Below are positions 22,101 to 34,696 of a DNA stretch of 64,000 nucleotides, in pieces. Under the pieces are notes generated by a model. It worked only from the letters and a program-made list of their open reading frames with translations. It ran no database searches and had not been told where the DNA came from. This stretch comes from Glebionis coronaria (Eukaryota > Streptophyta > Magnoliopsida > Asterales > Asteraceae). The stretch is from NCBI GenBank assembly GCA_025667525.1, contig CM046876.1:480768557-480832556 (forward strand), given 5' to 3'. Every line of letters starts with the position of its first letter. Positions within the stretch are counted from its first letter, which is position 1. A program made the translations under genes and the position numbers.

Positions 22101-23682
22101 ACATGAAACAACGCCATTGGATTGAGTTATTGAGTTGTTGACTACGAGATCAAATACCACCATGGTAAAGCAAATGTGGTTGTTGATGCTTTAAGTCGTA
22201 AGGAAACGGACCCTCCTATGAGAGTTCAGGTATTAGTTATGACAATCAGTTTGGATCTACCCAAACAGATTTTGGAAGCTCAAACTCAAGCCCAATTACC
22301 TGAAAACCTCGTGAAGGAAGATGTCGGGGGAATGTTCAGAACCGACCTTAGTAAGGAGAAGCTAGAACCTAGAGCAGATGGAACCCTATGCCTTCACGGA
22401 CGAAGTTGGTTACCTTGCTATGGAGATTTGAGGAACGTGATCATGCACGAATCTCATAAGTCTAAATATTCTATACATCCCAGATCTGAAAAGATGTATC
22501 AGGATATGAAGAAATTATTCTGGTGGCCGAATATGAAAGCTAACATTTCCACCTACGTGCAAAAGTTTTTGACATGTTCACGTGTCAAGACTGAACACCA
22601 GAGACCATCGGGTTTACTTGTACTACCCGAGATACCGAAATGGAAGTGGGACAACATCACCATGGACTTTGTCACCAAACTCCCAAAGTCATCTCACGGT
22701 TACGATACTATCTGGGTAATCATCGATCGACTCACCAAGTCCGCTCATTTCCTGCCAATTAGGGAGAACGATTCCCTTGCAAGACTAGCAAAAACGTACC
22801 TGAAGGAGATTGTGACCAAACATGGAATACCAGTGTCGATAATTTGTGATCGAGACGGTAGGTTCACATCAAACTTTTGGAAGGCTTTCCAACGAGCCTT
22901 AGGTACTAATTTAGACATGAGCACTGCTTATCATCTGCAGACTGATGGTCAATGTGAACGAACCATCCATACGCTAGAGGACATGCTACGAGCATGTCTG
23001 ATTGATTTTGGAAATGGATGGGTTGACCACATTCCTTTAGTGGAATTCTCCTACAACAACAGTTATCACGCCAGTATTAAGGTTGCCTCTTTTGAAGCAC
23101 TGTACGGTCACAAATGCCGTTCACCTGTGTGTTGGGCAGAAGTAGGTGAATTTCAGCTCATTGGACCAGAATTAATCCAGGAGACTACAGACAAGATCAT
23201 CCTCATTAAGCAAAGAATTCAAGCTGCCCGCGATTGACAAAAGAGCTACGCAGACCTGAAACACAAACCTATGCAATTTGAAGTAGGTGACCGTGTTATG
23301 CTCAAGGTATCACCTTGGAATGGTGTTGTACGCTTTGGCAAACGTGCAAAACTGAGTCCATGTTATGTTGGCCCTTTCAAAGTAATAGCCAAGATCGGGG
23401 AAGTAGCTTACCGTTTAGAGTTGCCCCAGCAACTGAGTAGGGTACACTCTACCTTTCATGTATCTAACCTGAAGAAGTGCTATGCTGAAGAACCATTGGC
23501 TATGCCATTGGAGAGAGATCAATTTGACAAGAACCAGTAGAAATCATGGAGAGGACAGTTAAGAAACTGAAACGCAGTCGCATCCCGTTGGTCAAAGTAC
23601 GTTGGAACTCTAGGAGAGGCCCTGAGTTCACTTGGGAACGAGAAGACTCGTTCAAAACCAAGTACCCACACTTGTTCACCTG
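19136..23682 (+). pseudogene. gag-pol: Gypsy-1 gag-pol polyprotein remnant
   Basis: Decayed single-frame Ty3/Gypsy polyprotein. Order: Gag core (19136-19860, frameshift near 19460), zinc knuckles CYRCGQVGHFAKTC and CYECGALGHVRPGC (about 20020-20270), protease VLFDTGAYRSFIS (about 20395), RT with FIDDILIYS (about 21426), RNase H ([13 protein letters not shown] to 22141), integrase zinc domain ([12 protein letters not shown] at about 22450) in which the first Cys of the CxxC pair is replaced by Phe (FLTC), and integrase core (TMDF, CDRD, DGQCERT). A conserved GPFKVI region and a chromodomain-like tail ending KYPHLFT (23682) follow. Breaks include frameshifts near 19460, 20450 and 22140, stops at 19860 and 23235, and a frameshift near 23540. 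The chosen start is the Met at 19136 (MVITRTN), not the upstream Met at 19118. Confidence 0.92.
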
Positions 23683-23733
23683 ACCAATGACTTCATCCAA
23701 AGCTTTGAGGACAAAGCTAAAATAACGGGATGG
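23683..23733 (+). other. Gypsy-1 3' untranslated region and weak polypurine tract
   Basis: The stretch from the polyprotein stop to the 3' LTR contains 'gaggacaaagctaaaataacggga', which is purine-rich but imperfect and lies where the plus-strand primer should be. Confidence 0.5.
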
Positions 23734-26700
23734 TGCTATAAAAACTCTGATTTTACCTTATTGACTTTGTCAACTGTTGTACTATTTATTTTTGGAATCT
23801 ATATAATTCCACCTTTATATGACTTATTTTTAATCATATACCTTTTGTCATACTACCTTTCATATTTATTTTATATTTATATGGACCTCTAGTCATTGTT
23901 GACTACTCTGGCCACTGACTGGCCACCTGAATGAACCAGGACTCATCACCTCAGTACATATTTTTGAGATAAACTGTAACTTTACTTAATTTAATTATTA
24001 AGTACTTGAACTTATTTTATATGTACATATTTACATATATTACATAATAGGAATAAACACCTAACACCTTAAAACAATGTACATTATTCTACATTGTCAT
24101 TTATTTACCTTATTTAAGTAAAATAAATATAGTGATGTATTCATTATACATTTTCACTAAATTACCTAGAAGCTTCAACAAAAATACCTACAACTCAACA
24201 AATGCATACAATATTAAACAAGGGCTATTATTCTCATTCAACACTTGATAAAAATTGTCAAACACCTTCCCACATGCATGCTAATGTCGTGTATATGTAT
24301 ACATACCTACCCATTCATAATCATTGTTGCTAACTTACAAGTATAATCATGTATATCCCACTAATACACTATACTAACCATGCTTTTCTTGCACACTTAC
24401 TTACACACACCATGCATAATACTATACCAAGTCTTGTCTTGTCCCTTTTGACCTCTAAACACACGGCAACCTTTTGCCAAGTGAGGAGGAAAGTCAAGTT
24501 TCTAGTTTGAGCATGTGCTAAATACTTGTATATCCTAACATATCTAATGTGTATCTTCCTAAGATACTAAAGTACTACATAGGATACATCAACTCCACTT
24601 TCTCTTTTCTTCATAAGTCGAGACATACACACAACACATTACAATTGAACTTCATCACCTTCACTCTCATCAAAACCTACGGCTTTATTTTGTTCTTCAC
24701 CAAACATCACTAAAAAATCCATTAATACCTCATTTATTACTCCTAAATCATGTCTCATACTACATGAATGTTAATCATTAGTTCACTCTAAAAATATCTT
24801 GATCATTGAAGCAAGTAAAGAATCCCTAGAAGCTCCATTGAAGCCCATGGCTACACCTTTGTTACTAGAATCTCCATTGTTGAAAACTTATCACTTGTTC
24901 TTACTCATTCTCATATCCAATCCTAAACCTATCTTAACAAGTAAGTTAAACTTAAACCTATCTTTCAATATATTTACCTTTCATATACATTAACATACAC
25001 ATGGTTATTCTTAGTAGAATTTAATGTTGAAACAAATATATAAAACCCTAAACCAATTTTAGGTCACGGCTTGATTTATGTCATGACTTAAAATGATGTA
25101 AAACCTTAACAACCATGAAGAACATATCACTATGAACTAATTAAACTTGAAGATCTAGGAAAAACATGTCCATGCTTATTTTTGGACGTAGGTTTTAATC
25201 CCATGATTCAATATGGGTTAAACTTGTGATGTTTAAATGTGACTAGAAATACTAGATTTATGGTTTTAGTTGCCTTAAAATGATAAGCTCACTATTTTTG
25301 CCTTATAAGAATTAGTTTAAGCCCACTATAATAATCTAGCCTAAATAAACTCCGTTATTACTAAATAATATGTTTATTTAAACTTTTGGTGTCAAAAATA
25401 TAACAATGTAAAGTTTCGGGTTTAAAAACATAGATCCATAAATGTTTTGGATTAAAATGCAAGATCTATGAAACTTTGGGTTAAAATAGTAAATCTATAA
25501 TGTTTCGGGTTAAAATGGAAAATATAATACTTTCGGGTTGGATTTGTAATTTACTAAGTATAGGATTCTAAATGAACAAGTATAGAAACTTATTTTCCAA
25601 AACTATAAACTTTAGGGTCACTTTTGTAATTAGCCGAGAGTTAAGGGGGGTGTTTTGGACACTATCCGAAACTTCAAGTTAATAAAAAGGACCTAAATGA
25701 AATTACTAAGGCGTTAGGGTAAATTGTGTAACTTAATAAAAACCTAGGGATCTCCTTTGCCATTTATCGAAACTTAGTATAAGCCCTAGGGACCTATTTT
25801 GCCAAGTTAGCTAACTATATCAAGCCCTAGATAAACCCTAAGGGTGATTTGTGCCATTAGCCGAAACTTATATAAGCCCTAGGGGGCATTTGTGTAAATT
25901 GTTAATAAACCCTAATATAAGCCGAATATTACAAGGACTAAATTTGCCATTTAATGAAACTTAAACAAACCCTAGTTACACGTGTAACTAGGGAGGGACC
26001 AATATTGTAATTACTTGAAATATTTAGAAACCCTAGGGGTATAAAATTAATTTAATCACGGGTAATTATTTAAATAGAAGGACTAAAATGTAATTTATAC
26101 AAAGTATAACGAACCCTAAAATTTCTATATATTCATATCCGATATTTAAAACGTAAAACTTAAATAAACATAACATTTGTTATTTGTCTAAACTTATAAT
26201 TTAATAATTATAAACACTACGTAAACGTGGAATTTAATTAAAATGTTATAAGTTTTATAAACCTTATTTATATATTATATATAAATTAAAAATGATTAAC
26301 TTATAAAATAAATATATTAATTATATTTATTTTCTATTACTTTAAATATATATAAAACTACCTTTTATAAATATTTAAAGTGTTTTATAAACAACATAAG
26401 TACAAGAGAATTAATTAAATAGATTAATTAATATAACATTATTATTTATTTTATACTTAAAATAAATACTACTTGAACTTGTACAATGATGAACTAAAGT
26501 ACAAGTATCGTAATAAAATGCTTAAAACCAGTATAAGCATGTATAGATTTATTCTGAAACTTTTATGCATTATGTTATGCATTTACTGAGACCTTATAAT
26601 TATTTAGGTCGTTGATTGTATCGTGAGCATCCTTATCAGATTTATCTACTGACTTATTGATGTACTACTGAAGTGAGTTCATGGCCCTACTTTATATATT

Positions 26701-27443
26701 GACAAACTTTTAAACCTTTTAACGGGGAAGAAAATATGCAACATATTTTATTTTATGGACAAGAATTGAACTGTGAAACCTTTGATTACATTGCCTATTG
26801 TAGATGAACCCGCATGACCCGTGCATCTGAAACTGTTAGAATTATTGAATTACCTGAATGTTATAAATAGACCTATTTAGGATTGATCGTCCCCATCTGG
26901 GTGAGTCATGCTCACTGTGCCTAGGCCAGGACAATAGATGTTTCACATGTCAGCATTTATTATTTTTATGGGTGCCTTTTTATAAGGCGAAGGGTCCTTA
27001 TTAGTTAAGGACTTAACTGTCAAGTCTCAGTTTCAGGAAATATGGGAATGTAATTACTTTTAAGTATTGATGCTTTGTGCATTACTACTTCAGTGAATAT
27101 TTATTGTCCAAACATATTTTATTAAACCTGTAAATTCACCAACTTTATGTTGACTCTCTAAGCATGTTTTCTCAGGAAACTGAAGCAGGTATTGGTGTGC
27201 ATGGAGTCAAGCATCATGATAGGCTGCATTTATAGAGCTCATCTGGGGTTTTATAAACTAGAGAATAATTCAAACTACTGAATAATGTTAAGACTTATTT
27301 TAATGACATTTGCACTTTTAATCATGTAATAAATGTTAGGATAATCTTTTATCTGTTGCTCTATACACTGTCTGCTGTTGATCCACCTACGTGACACCCA
27401 AATATTATTTCCGCTGCATTTGACTCAATTTGGGGGTGTCACG
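23734..27443 (+). repeat. Gypsy-1 3' LTR, uninterrupted (3710 bp)
   Basis: Full-length partner of the split 5' LTR. It gives the uninterrupted reference across the Sirevirus-1 site (24151-24166) and is followed by the target duplication CTACT (27444-27448). Confidence 0.93.
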
Positions 27444-28773
27444 CTACTTACCAAAAATATGTTTGAAAAGTGATATTTTCTGATTTTTTGATATGTTGTT
27501 ATAAGTGTTGTTTTTGTGGCTTGAATCTGCTTAATACTGCATGATATTGTTGTTATGATGCTAGATTAGGCTTGGGTAAACCTAAAATACACATTTGCTT
27601 TGTTAAATCTTGTATTAAAAAGTCTAAGGGGTGTTTGGGTCTACTGATTTAAGGTACTTGTTTGAGTTTGAGTTAGGATTTGTGGTTGTTAAGTGTTGGT
27701 ATCTGTTTATCAAGTGTTTGAGTTCTGATATTTGCAAACTTTACTCTTTTAAACATCAAATCTGATAAAGTGCTATAATTTGTTTGATTTTGCATTTTTG
27801 GCCTAAAATCTTAGTAACACATACAGTGTATGCATGTTTAGGATTAACAAGTGCTTAAATCAAGTTTGTATAACCTGTTAAAGAGATTTGAGTGTTTGAA
27901 ATTGGATCTATGGTCAAATACATCAGCAACCTCACTTGTGTTCATCTGTTTGTTCATCAGTAACTTTTACTAGCTTGAATCTTTGTCGAAACCTTGAATC
28001 AGTGCATGAAACCAGCTGATTTATGTTCATTTGAATTTATTATAGCTGTTGTGTGCATTTGGTTTAATTTGGTTGGCTTTATCTTGCTAAATCTGCTTAT
28101 CTTGTTCATAACTGCTTATGTTCATGTCTGTATCATGTCTAGAGCTTAATTGAATTAACTGTATCAATTGGCTGTTAGGATTTGTGTTTATTTGATTATA
28201 ATTGACTCCTTATAACCCACTGGTTATAAGGGTGCCTTTGTGTGCTCTAAATCCAACAAAAATCCACAAAAGACAAAAAGTCAAGATAGTCAAGCAGTGG
28301 CAACTTTTCCAACTGCTGGACACCCAAAACTAGCCCCTGCTAGTGTTAATTTTCAAACAACTTATTCATAAGCTATTCTAGCTTATTTGGACTTGCAACA
28401 ACTTTGATTTTGTAATCAATCTTCCTTATTTGACCCATTTGACTATCTGGAGCTTTTTATGGTTTGACTAGAAAACCAACTAAGTTGACTTTTACATAAA
28501 GTGCTTATTGCTTATTCCAGCTTATTCATTGTGCTTTTTGGAAATCTTTTTTATTATTAAGCTTAGTTTTGTCATTTGAAATCTTTTGCAACAAGAATTA
28601 GCCCTTGAATTGGTATAGAACTCAAAAATGACTATTTTGTCGTTTTCTATAGAGAGCTTTTGCTTATTTCAGGCTTATTTCTTGGGCTTATTCAAAACTA
28701 CTTTTTACAAATAGATTATTTAGTTCAAGATAAGGTTGTGTGTCAAATTTCAGCTTATGGCATCAGCTTATAG

Positions 28774-28799
28774 CTTAATGGGCCAAAAAGCCCATTAAG
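28774..28799. repeat. Perfect hairpin, 10-bp stem and 6-nt loop
   Basis: CTTAATGGGC (28774-28783) pairs exactly with GCCCATTAAG (28790-28799) around CAAAAA. It contains a TGGGCC word, the core of plant site II (TCP-type) promoter elements. Confidence 0.55.
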
Positions 28800-29077
28800 A
28801 ATAAGCTGCTTTGAAATAAGCTGTGATAAGCTCACTTTCAGCTTTTGGGCCTTTGAAATTTTGTGTCTAAAAGTGAATTTTGAGTCAGATAGGAGATTTT
28901 GGGCTTATTTGGTGAACTTTTTCTTATTGGGCCTAAATTCAGTCCATTAAGGGATTATTTTGCTATTTAGCCCATTTGGAGGCCCAATAGGGGTATTGGT
29001 CATTTTAAGTTCATTTCTGTTTTAATTAGGTTAAAATAAATTAGTTTTCAACTTTTTGAATTTTTTATAAATTTTGT

Positions 29078-29125
29078 ATTTTTATTAATATTTTATTATT
29101 ATTTTATTATTATTTTATTATTAAA
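29078..29125. repeat. (TTA)n / (TTATTATTT)n microsatellite
   Basis: About 45 bp of repeated TTATTATTTTATTATT-type units, consistent with simple slippage. Confidence 0.7.
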
Positions 29126-29800
29126 AATTGATTTTAAGATTTTTGCAAGTTTTTCGTTTTTCATTTTTCCTAGGTTAAATACATTAAGTTAAGAATTTTA
29201 AAACTTTTAGATTAATTTTCTTGTCATTTAATTAATTTTTAGAATTATTTTAAGGTTTTTATAGTTTTTAATCATTTTTAAATAGTTTTAATTAATTTTA
29301 AATTTTTCAAAAATAGTTTTTAATTTAGTTAAGTTATTTTAGAGGTTTACAAAGTGAAAATTCTCACTTTGGGTTTTTTGTTAATTAAATTGATTTTTTG
29401 GGCTTTAATTAGCATTAAAAAATTAATATTTAATTAAATAAAAGGTTTGAGTGAATTTTGATTTTTTGTAAACTCTAATTACATTTTTAGGATTTATTGC
29501 AATTTTCTAAGAGTTTTTGGTTAATTTTTAAATTTTGTCATATTTTACGGTTTTACGTGCACGACCTTTCGTCTTGGTGTAATTTTATCGTCCGTCATCC
29601 TTTTCTATTTTTTTTCTCATAATTATAATCACAAACATTAATCATCTCTTTACACAACACACTAGCCTCCTTGAGAACGAACTCTCACTCATTGGGTTAT
29701 TTACAAGTGGTTTTCCTAAACTGTTTGTTTAATACTTACCCTAATTACCTTGTTTTCCTAAACGAGTGTGATTTTACAACTATCACATAGGCTTTATGTC

Positions 29801-32491
29801 ATGAAGGTCAATAGGAAGTCAAAGGACAACTTATATCTAACGACTTTAGATGATAGTTCTACTCTTTGGCATAGGAGATTAGGTCACGGTAATATGCGTT
29901 TAATTCAATGGTTTAGTCTCTAAGGAGTTGGTAAGACATCTCCCTAAGATTAAGTCTGATAGTCACTTTTGTGATGCATGCAAAGTTGGGAAGCAAGTTT
30001 ACTCAAGTCACAAGGCCAAGAATTTGGTATCAAACTCTCGGTGCCTAGAGCTCCTACATATGGATCCCTTTGGACCTTCCGCCATACGGAGTTATGAAGG
30101 TAACCTTTATACCCTAGTTATAGTTTATGACTATTCTAGATTCACTTGGACTAGATTTTTGGCTACTAAGAATGAAGCTTTTGATCTTTTCGAAACCATT
30201 AGTCGAAGGATCCAAAATCAACTAGGATGTTCAATTGTCTCTATTAGGACGGATCATGGTAGGGAATTTGATAATGAAGTGAAATTCGGTGCCTTTCGTG
30301 AAGCTCATGGTATTACCCATAACTTCTCGGCTCCTCGCACTCCACAATCAAATGGGGTAGTCGAAAGGAAGAGTAGGACTATTCAAGAGATGAGTAGGAC
30401 CATGTTAAACAAGAAATCTTTGCCTCAAAATTTTTGGCGCAACACCATCGACACATCGAGTTATATTCTCAACCAAATTATTATTCGACCTTTCCTAGGT
30501 AAGACCCCCTATTAGATTCTTAAAGGTAAGAAACCCTCATTGGAATAATTTAAGGTGTTTGGAAGCAAGTGCTTCATTCTCAACACCAAATACTACCTTA
30601 CAAAGTTCGACCCAAAGTCGTACGAATGTATCTTTTTAGGTTATTCACAAACTAGTAAAGCCTATATAGTCCTTAAAAGAACCGCAGGTGTAATTGAAGA
30701 ATCACTCAACGTGACATTCAATGAAACTCCACCTTTATCTAAGACACCACCTTTGGTAGATGATGACTTAGATGAACTAGACATAGTTAAAGCCAAAGAG
30801 GTTAAAAAAATAAGAGTTGAAGACCTTAATGTTGAAAAAGGAGTAAACATTAGGGAATCTAAGGAACATGCTCTCGAAAACGTCATAGGCAACCTTAATA
30901 AAAGGACTCTTAGATCTCAAGTCCAAGATCAAAGTAAATTCTTTTGTTTTGTCTCAATGATTGAACCAAAGAATGTTAAAGAAGCGTTGATGGATGAGAG
31001 TTGGGTCATCGCCATACAAGAAGAATTGAATCATTTCATTGCTAATGACGTTTGGGAACTTGTTCCTCCACCTAGAAATACTACCATCATAAGAACCAAG
31101 TGGGTATATAGGAATAAGTTAGATGAGAACAGTGTTGTGTCTCGTAACAAGGCTAGACTTGTAGCTCAAGGCTATAATCAACAAGAAAGGATTGTTTAGG
31201 GTGAGACATATGCACCGGTAGCAAGGTTAGAGTCTATTCGGATCCTTTTAGCTTATGCTTGTGCATTAGATTTTAAGCTTTAACAAATGGATGTAAAAAG
31301 TGAATTTCTTAATGGTTTGATCAATGAGGAGGTATATGTGGCTCAACCTCCCGACTTCATTGATTTTGAGAAACCGGATCATGTTTACAAGCTTAAGAAG
31401 CCCTTTATGGTCTTAAACAAGCACCTAAAGCTTGGTATGATAGACTTAAAGCGTTTCTTGTAATACATGAGTATACCATGGGAATGGTAGACAATACACT
31501 TTCTACAAAGAAGAAAGGTTCTCACCTCATAATCGTACAAATATATGTTGATGACATTATATTTGGTTCAACTTGTCAAAGTATGTGTGATGACTTTGCT
31601 AAAATCATGCATGATGAGTTTGAAATGAGCATGATGGGAGAACTTAACTTCTTTTTAAGACTCTAAATTAAACAAATCGACGATGGTATTTTATTTAATC
31701 AATCTAAGTATGTTAAAGAAATTCTAAAGAAATTTAGATTAGAAGACTCTAGACTTATGAAGACCCCCATGGCCTCGGATACTAAACTCACCGTAGATGA
31801 TGATAGTGAGTTGGTAGACAACACCAAATATAGAGGTATGACTGGTAGTTTGTTGTACCTTACGGCAAGTCGATCGGATATCATGTTTAGTGTTTGCCTT
31901 TGTGCTCGCTTCCAAGAGGCTCCCAAAACATCTCACCTTGAAGCAGTTAAGCGTATCTTCCGATACATTAAAGGCACTATACATTTGGGATTATGGTATC
32001 CTAAAGGAACCAACGTAGAAACCATAGTATACGCGGACTCGAATCATGTGGGAGACTATGTGGACCAGAAAAGCACTAGTAGAGTTTGTACCCTCAAGGG
32101 TTGTTGTTTAACTTCATGGTTCTCCAAGAAACAAACCGCTCTTGCTATATCCACCATGAAAGCCGAGTATGTGAGTGCAGGAAAAGATTGTCAACAAGAT
32201 CTATGGATGAAGCAAGTGCTTGTTGATTACGGGATTACACTCAATGATGTTCCCATCATGTGTGATAATAAGGGTCCAATAGACCTTAGTAAGAATCCCG
32301 TGCAACATTCGCGAACTAAGCACATAGAGATTCGCCACCATTTCCTTAGGGATAATGTTCAAAAGGGGAACATTTTGATTGAGAAGGTACCCTCGGTGGA
32401 AAACCTGACCGGCATCTTCACTAAGCCACTTAAGAGGGAACCTTTTAATTATTTGCGTCTAGGTCTAGGTTTAATGGAACATATACCTTAA
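29801..32491 (+). pseudogene. pol: Copia-2 pol remnant (integrase-RT-RNase H)
   Basis: Recognisable blocks in order: LWHRRLGH (about 29870), integrase core with MDPFGP, RTDHGREF and NGVVERK (30060-30370), RT beginning near WVIAIQEELNHF (about 31005), YVDD at about 31545 ([11 protein letters not shown]), and RNase H (YADSNHVGDYVDQKST at about 32030 to the stop at 32489). Disruptions: stop in INT at about 29920, stops at about 30513 and 30546, stop at 31197, stop near 31281, one-base loss near 31399, stop at 31664. RNase H is open from 31757 to its natural end. It is more decayed than Sirevirus-1 and belongs to a different subfamily (its RNase H reads LGLWYPKGTNVET). Confidence 0.9.
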
Positions 32492-33981
32492 TTGCGCATA
32501 TTCTTAATCGAGTCTTTTTCTCTTTTGAGTCTTTTCTTTCTTTGAGTTATTGAGTCTCATAAACTCTTTTTCAAATTTCCTCTTCTCTTTCTTAAATATC
32601 TAAAAGTTCTTTCAAAAATGGTCGAGAAATGTTTTTGCATTGTTAATTCAATCTAAAAACGTTTTTCATGGCTTCTTGCTATTGATATCGAGCATACATA
32701 GTTCAGATGTATGAGTCTCGCAAATATAGCAAGAAAAAAATTGAACTATGGAGGATCATTGTATCATGGCTATGTGTCTAGATTAACGCACCTCCAATAT
32801 CGATTTTATTTTAAATCCGTGTATTTTGGTCAATGTCGTGTTTGTTGAGTTCTTGTGTGTTTCTTAGTCTATTATTGCTTTCAAGCATGTCTCTATGATT
32901 AGTTAGAATAGAGAATTAGGATTTGCTTATTGGAACATTCTCTTTATCCCCCAAAAACCACCTTTTTGGGTGGTTCTTCAATTATCTCGTGGTTCATTAT
33001 CATTAAGGAACCGCAGGCAGAGAAAAATAGGATTTGTTGAATTTGAGTTTTCTGTAACTCCAAATTGGCTCCAACACCTTTTGGAATCTTTATTTCAAAC
33101 CTTTGACCACCCTAAAATTATCTTGTGCTTTCTCTACTTAACCCTAAGCATTTCGCATTCTTTTCTCAAATCAAAATATCTTATTCACCAAATGAAAGCC
33201 TTGATTCTCCTCCATTTTCCCCAATCTCTTTCAATCTAAATTCACCTAAGAACACTCAAAATCATATTTCTTCTTCTAAGAATATTCATTGTGGAACCTC
33301 TTCTTCCTTTTGTGTTCTTCCTCCCTCACATGATAATATCATGCATCATGGGACATATTTCCATTGTTTTCAATATCAACATCTTGTTATGGCTCATATC
33401 TATGAGAAGTTGATTTACATCAAAAGTCTCCTAGTCATGCCTCCTCTTCACTATGACTATGAGACAATTACCAAGCCACCACCACCTCCTTCCGCCGCCA
33501 CCTTTTCTTTTATTTAAGCATGTGGATTGCTTATTTCTAAGACATCTAATTCAAGAAAATCTTAGAATTAAGTTTAACTATGGTTAGATTTATGCTTTTC
33601 TTTAGGCTTGTATCTCATACATCTTTGTATGACTTGTTTCCTTGTATCTTTTTCATGTTCTCTTTTAACATGACTTTATTATGGATCTTGGTTCTCTTTA
33701 TCTTCTCTTCTTATTTCTCTTATTGTGTGACCATTTCTATATCTTGTTGGGTGTATCTTTTCTTCTTCGAACCCTTCTATGTAGCTTGCCATCATAGCTC
33801 GATTCCTTGGTGCCCGAAGCAAAGGGGAGTAAGCACCAAGGGGGATCATTTGCAAAGTTCGTTTCTCTCTTCTACAAAGACTTTTGCAACCTTTTTGCTT
33901 CGACAAAGAGGGAGAAATGAAATAAACTCGTCTTCCAAAATCTTGTTTTTCATGTGACTGAGTGTATGTATTGTCGATATC
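32492..33981 (+). other. Copia-2 3' untranslated region
   Basis: About 1.5 kb without a convincing frame (the longest open stretches are 125-130 codons with no domain). 'aaaaaccacctttttgggtggttctt' at about 32954 is a self-complementary stretch. 'aaggaaccgcaggcag' at about 33004 echoes 'aaggaaccgcgggcac' in the LTR at about 34430. Confidence 0.6.
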
Positions 33982-33994
33982 AAAAAAGGGGAGA
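33982..33994 (+). other. Copia-2 polypurine tract
   Basis: AAAAAAGGGGAGA directly precedes the 3' LTR start (TGTTAATG, 33996). This is the standard plus-strand primer of copia elements. Confidence 0.85.
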
Positions 33995-33995
33995 T

Positions 33996-34531
33996 TGTTA
34001 ATGCAATGATGCCTAAAAACGTTACTTTCATTTTTTGGTCTCACTTTGTTTTGATTACGATGATATATAAAAACAAGAATTTACAAAAACAATGAAAAAC
34101 GAATTCTTGAGTTCAAGTATTTTCATTTCATCCATTATCACTTAAGGTATGAACAAACAAGTTTTCAACCTAACTAAGTGATCAAGGATTTAGTTTTTCT
34201 TAAAACTCTCCTTTTATTAAATGTGACAAAAGTTTTATGAAACTTTAATTTTAAGAAAATGTTTTACTAAATTAGAAATTTGAAAATTTGAAAATGTCAT
34301 ATTCCATATGGTTTAGGAATATTCTTTGAGGATAAATATTCCACCAGATGTGACTGAACCACTAAAAGACAAAAAGGAGCGCAGTCTACTCCACCGGTTC
34401 CATAAATAGGTGTGTGGTTCTTAATTGATAAGGAACCGCGGGCACCTTTAAGGAACGGAGCCCAGAAAGAGCCGTTCGGCACTTGTCTTATAAATAGTGG
34501 ATCATTCTCATATTTTCTCTTCATCTCTTAT
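33996..34531 (+). repeat. Copia-2 3' LTR, first part
   Basis: Begins TGTTAATGC after the polypurine tract, and contains a TATA box (TATAAATA, 34489-34496) and GC-rich dyads (ACCGCGGG; GAACGG...CCGTTC at about 34454-34477). It is broken at 34531 by NA-4. The five bases before the break (CTTAT) nearly match those after NA-4 (CTTTT at 61179), a probable worn target duplication. Confidence 0.75.
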
Positions 34532-34696
34532 TGTTAACTTGTGATTCACTATGAACACGGGTAAAGATCCGGAGGTCGGGGAGGGTGGAAGAGATGTTTA
34601 GCCATTGTAGTGAGAGAAAGAGAGAGAGAGAGAGATACTCTAATAAGTGTGTTTTATTAGAGAGATAAATGAAAACAATAAATTAAGAACCTCACC
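34532..34696 (-). repeat. NA-4 3' LTR, part before Gypsy-3
   Basis: Matches 60850-61044, except that the (GA)n tract is much shorter here (about 34617-34634 against 60937-60983). Ends with TCACC, the Gypsy-3 target duplication. Confidence 0.9.

Larger units (their letters stand above)
3073..27443 (+). mobile_element. Gypsy-1: LTR retrotransposon with 3.7-kb LTRs, split by Sirevirus-1
   Basis: A Ty3/Gypsy chromovirus-type (Tekay/Del-like) element. Its two LTRs are 3073-3490 plus 14250-17541, and 23734-27443, each about 3.71 kb. A 5-bp direct repeat CTACT flanks it at 3068-3072 and 27444-27448. A tRNA-Met-type primer site follows the 5' LTR after a 3-bp spacer. Internal order is pre-gag ORF, gag, protease, RT, RNase H, integrase, chromodomain-like tail. 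The coding part is broken by many stops and frameshifts. By eye the LTRs differ at roughly 2-3 % of positions in the first 700 bp right of the Sirevirus site, so this is older than Gypsy-2 and Gypsy-3. Confidence 0.93.
27449..29794. other. Non-coding flank between Gypsy-1 and Copia-2
   Basis: AT-rich sequence with no coding frame. It contains a cluster of AGCTTATT/AATAAGCT words (28360-28930), a 10-bp-stem hairpin (28774-28799), several TGGGCC words (28780-28995) and a (TTA)n microsatellite (about 29080-29125). It should be continuous with the left flank at 3072 if Gypsy-1 is removed. Confidence 0.6.
29795..34531 (+). mobile_element. Copia-2: 5'-truncated Sirevirus-like copia, 3' LTR interrupted
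   Basis: Starts inside the protease/GAG-pre-integrase region with no gag and no 5' LTR, and runs through integrase, RT, RNase H, a long 3' untranslated region, a polypurine tract and a 3' LTR beginning TGTTAATGC at 33996. The LTR is cut at 34531 by NA-4. Its remainder should resume at about 61184. The 5' breakpoint is uncertain within about 30 bp. Confidence 0.85.

Noticed and set aside
33125..33517. 130-codon open frame after Copia-2 RNase H as a possible third ORF
   Set aside because: Low-complexity Ser/His-rich translation with no similarity to the Sirevirus-1 third ORF; the overlapping frames nearby are equally open.
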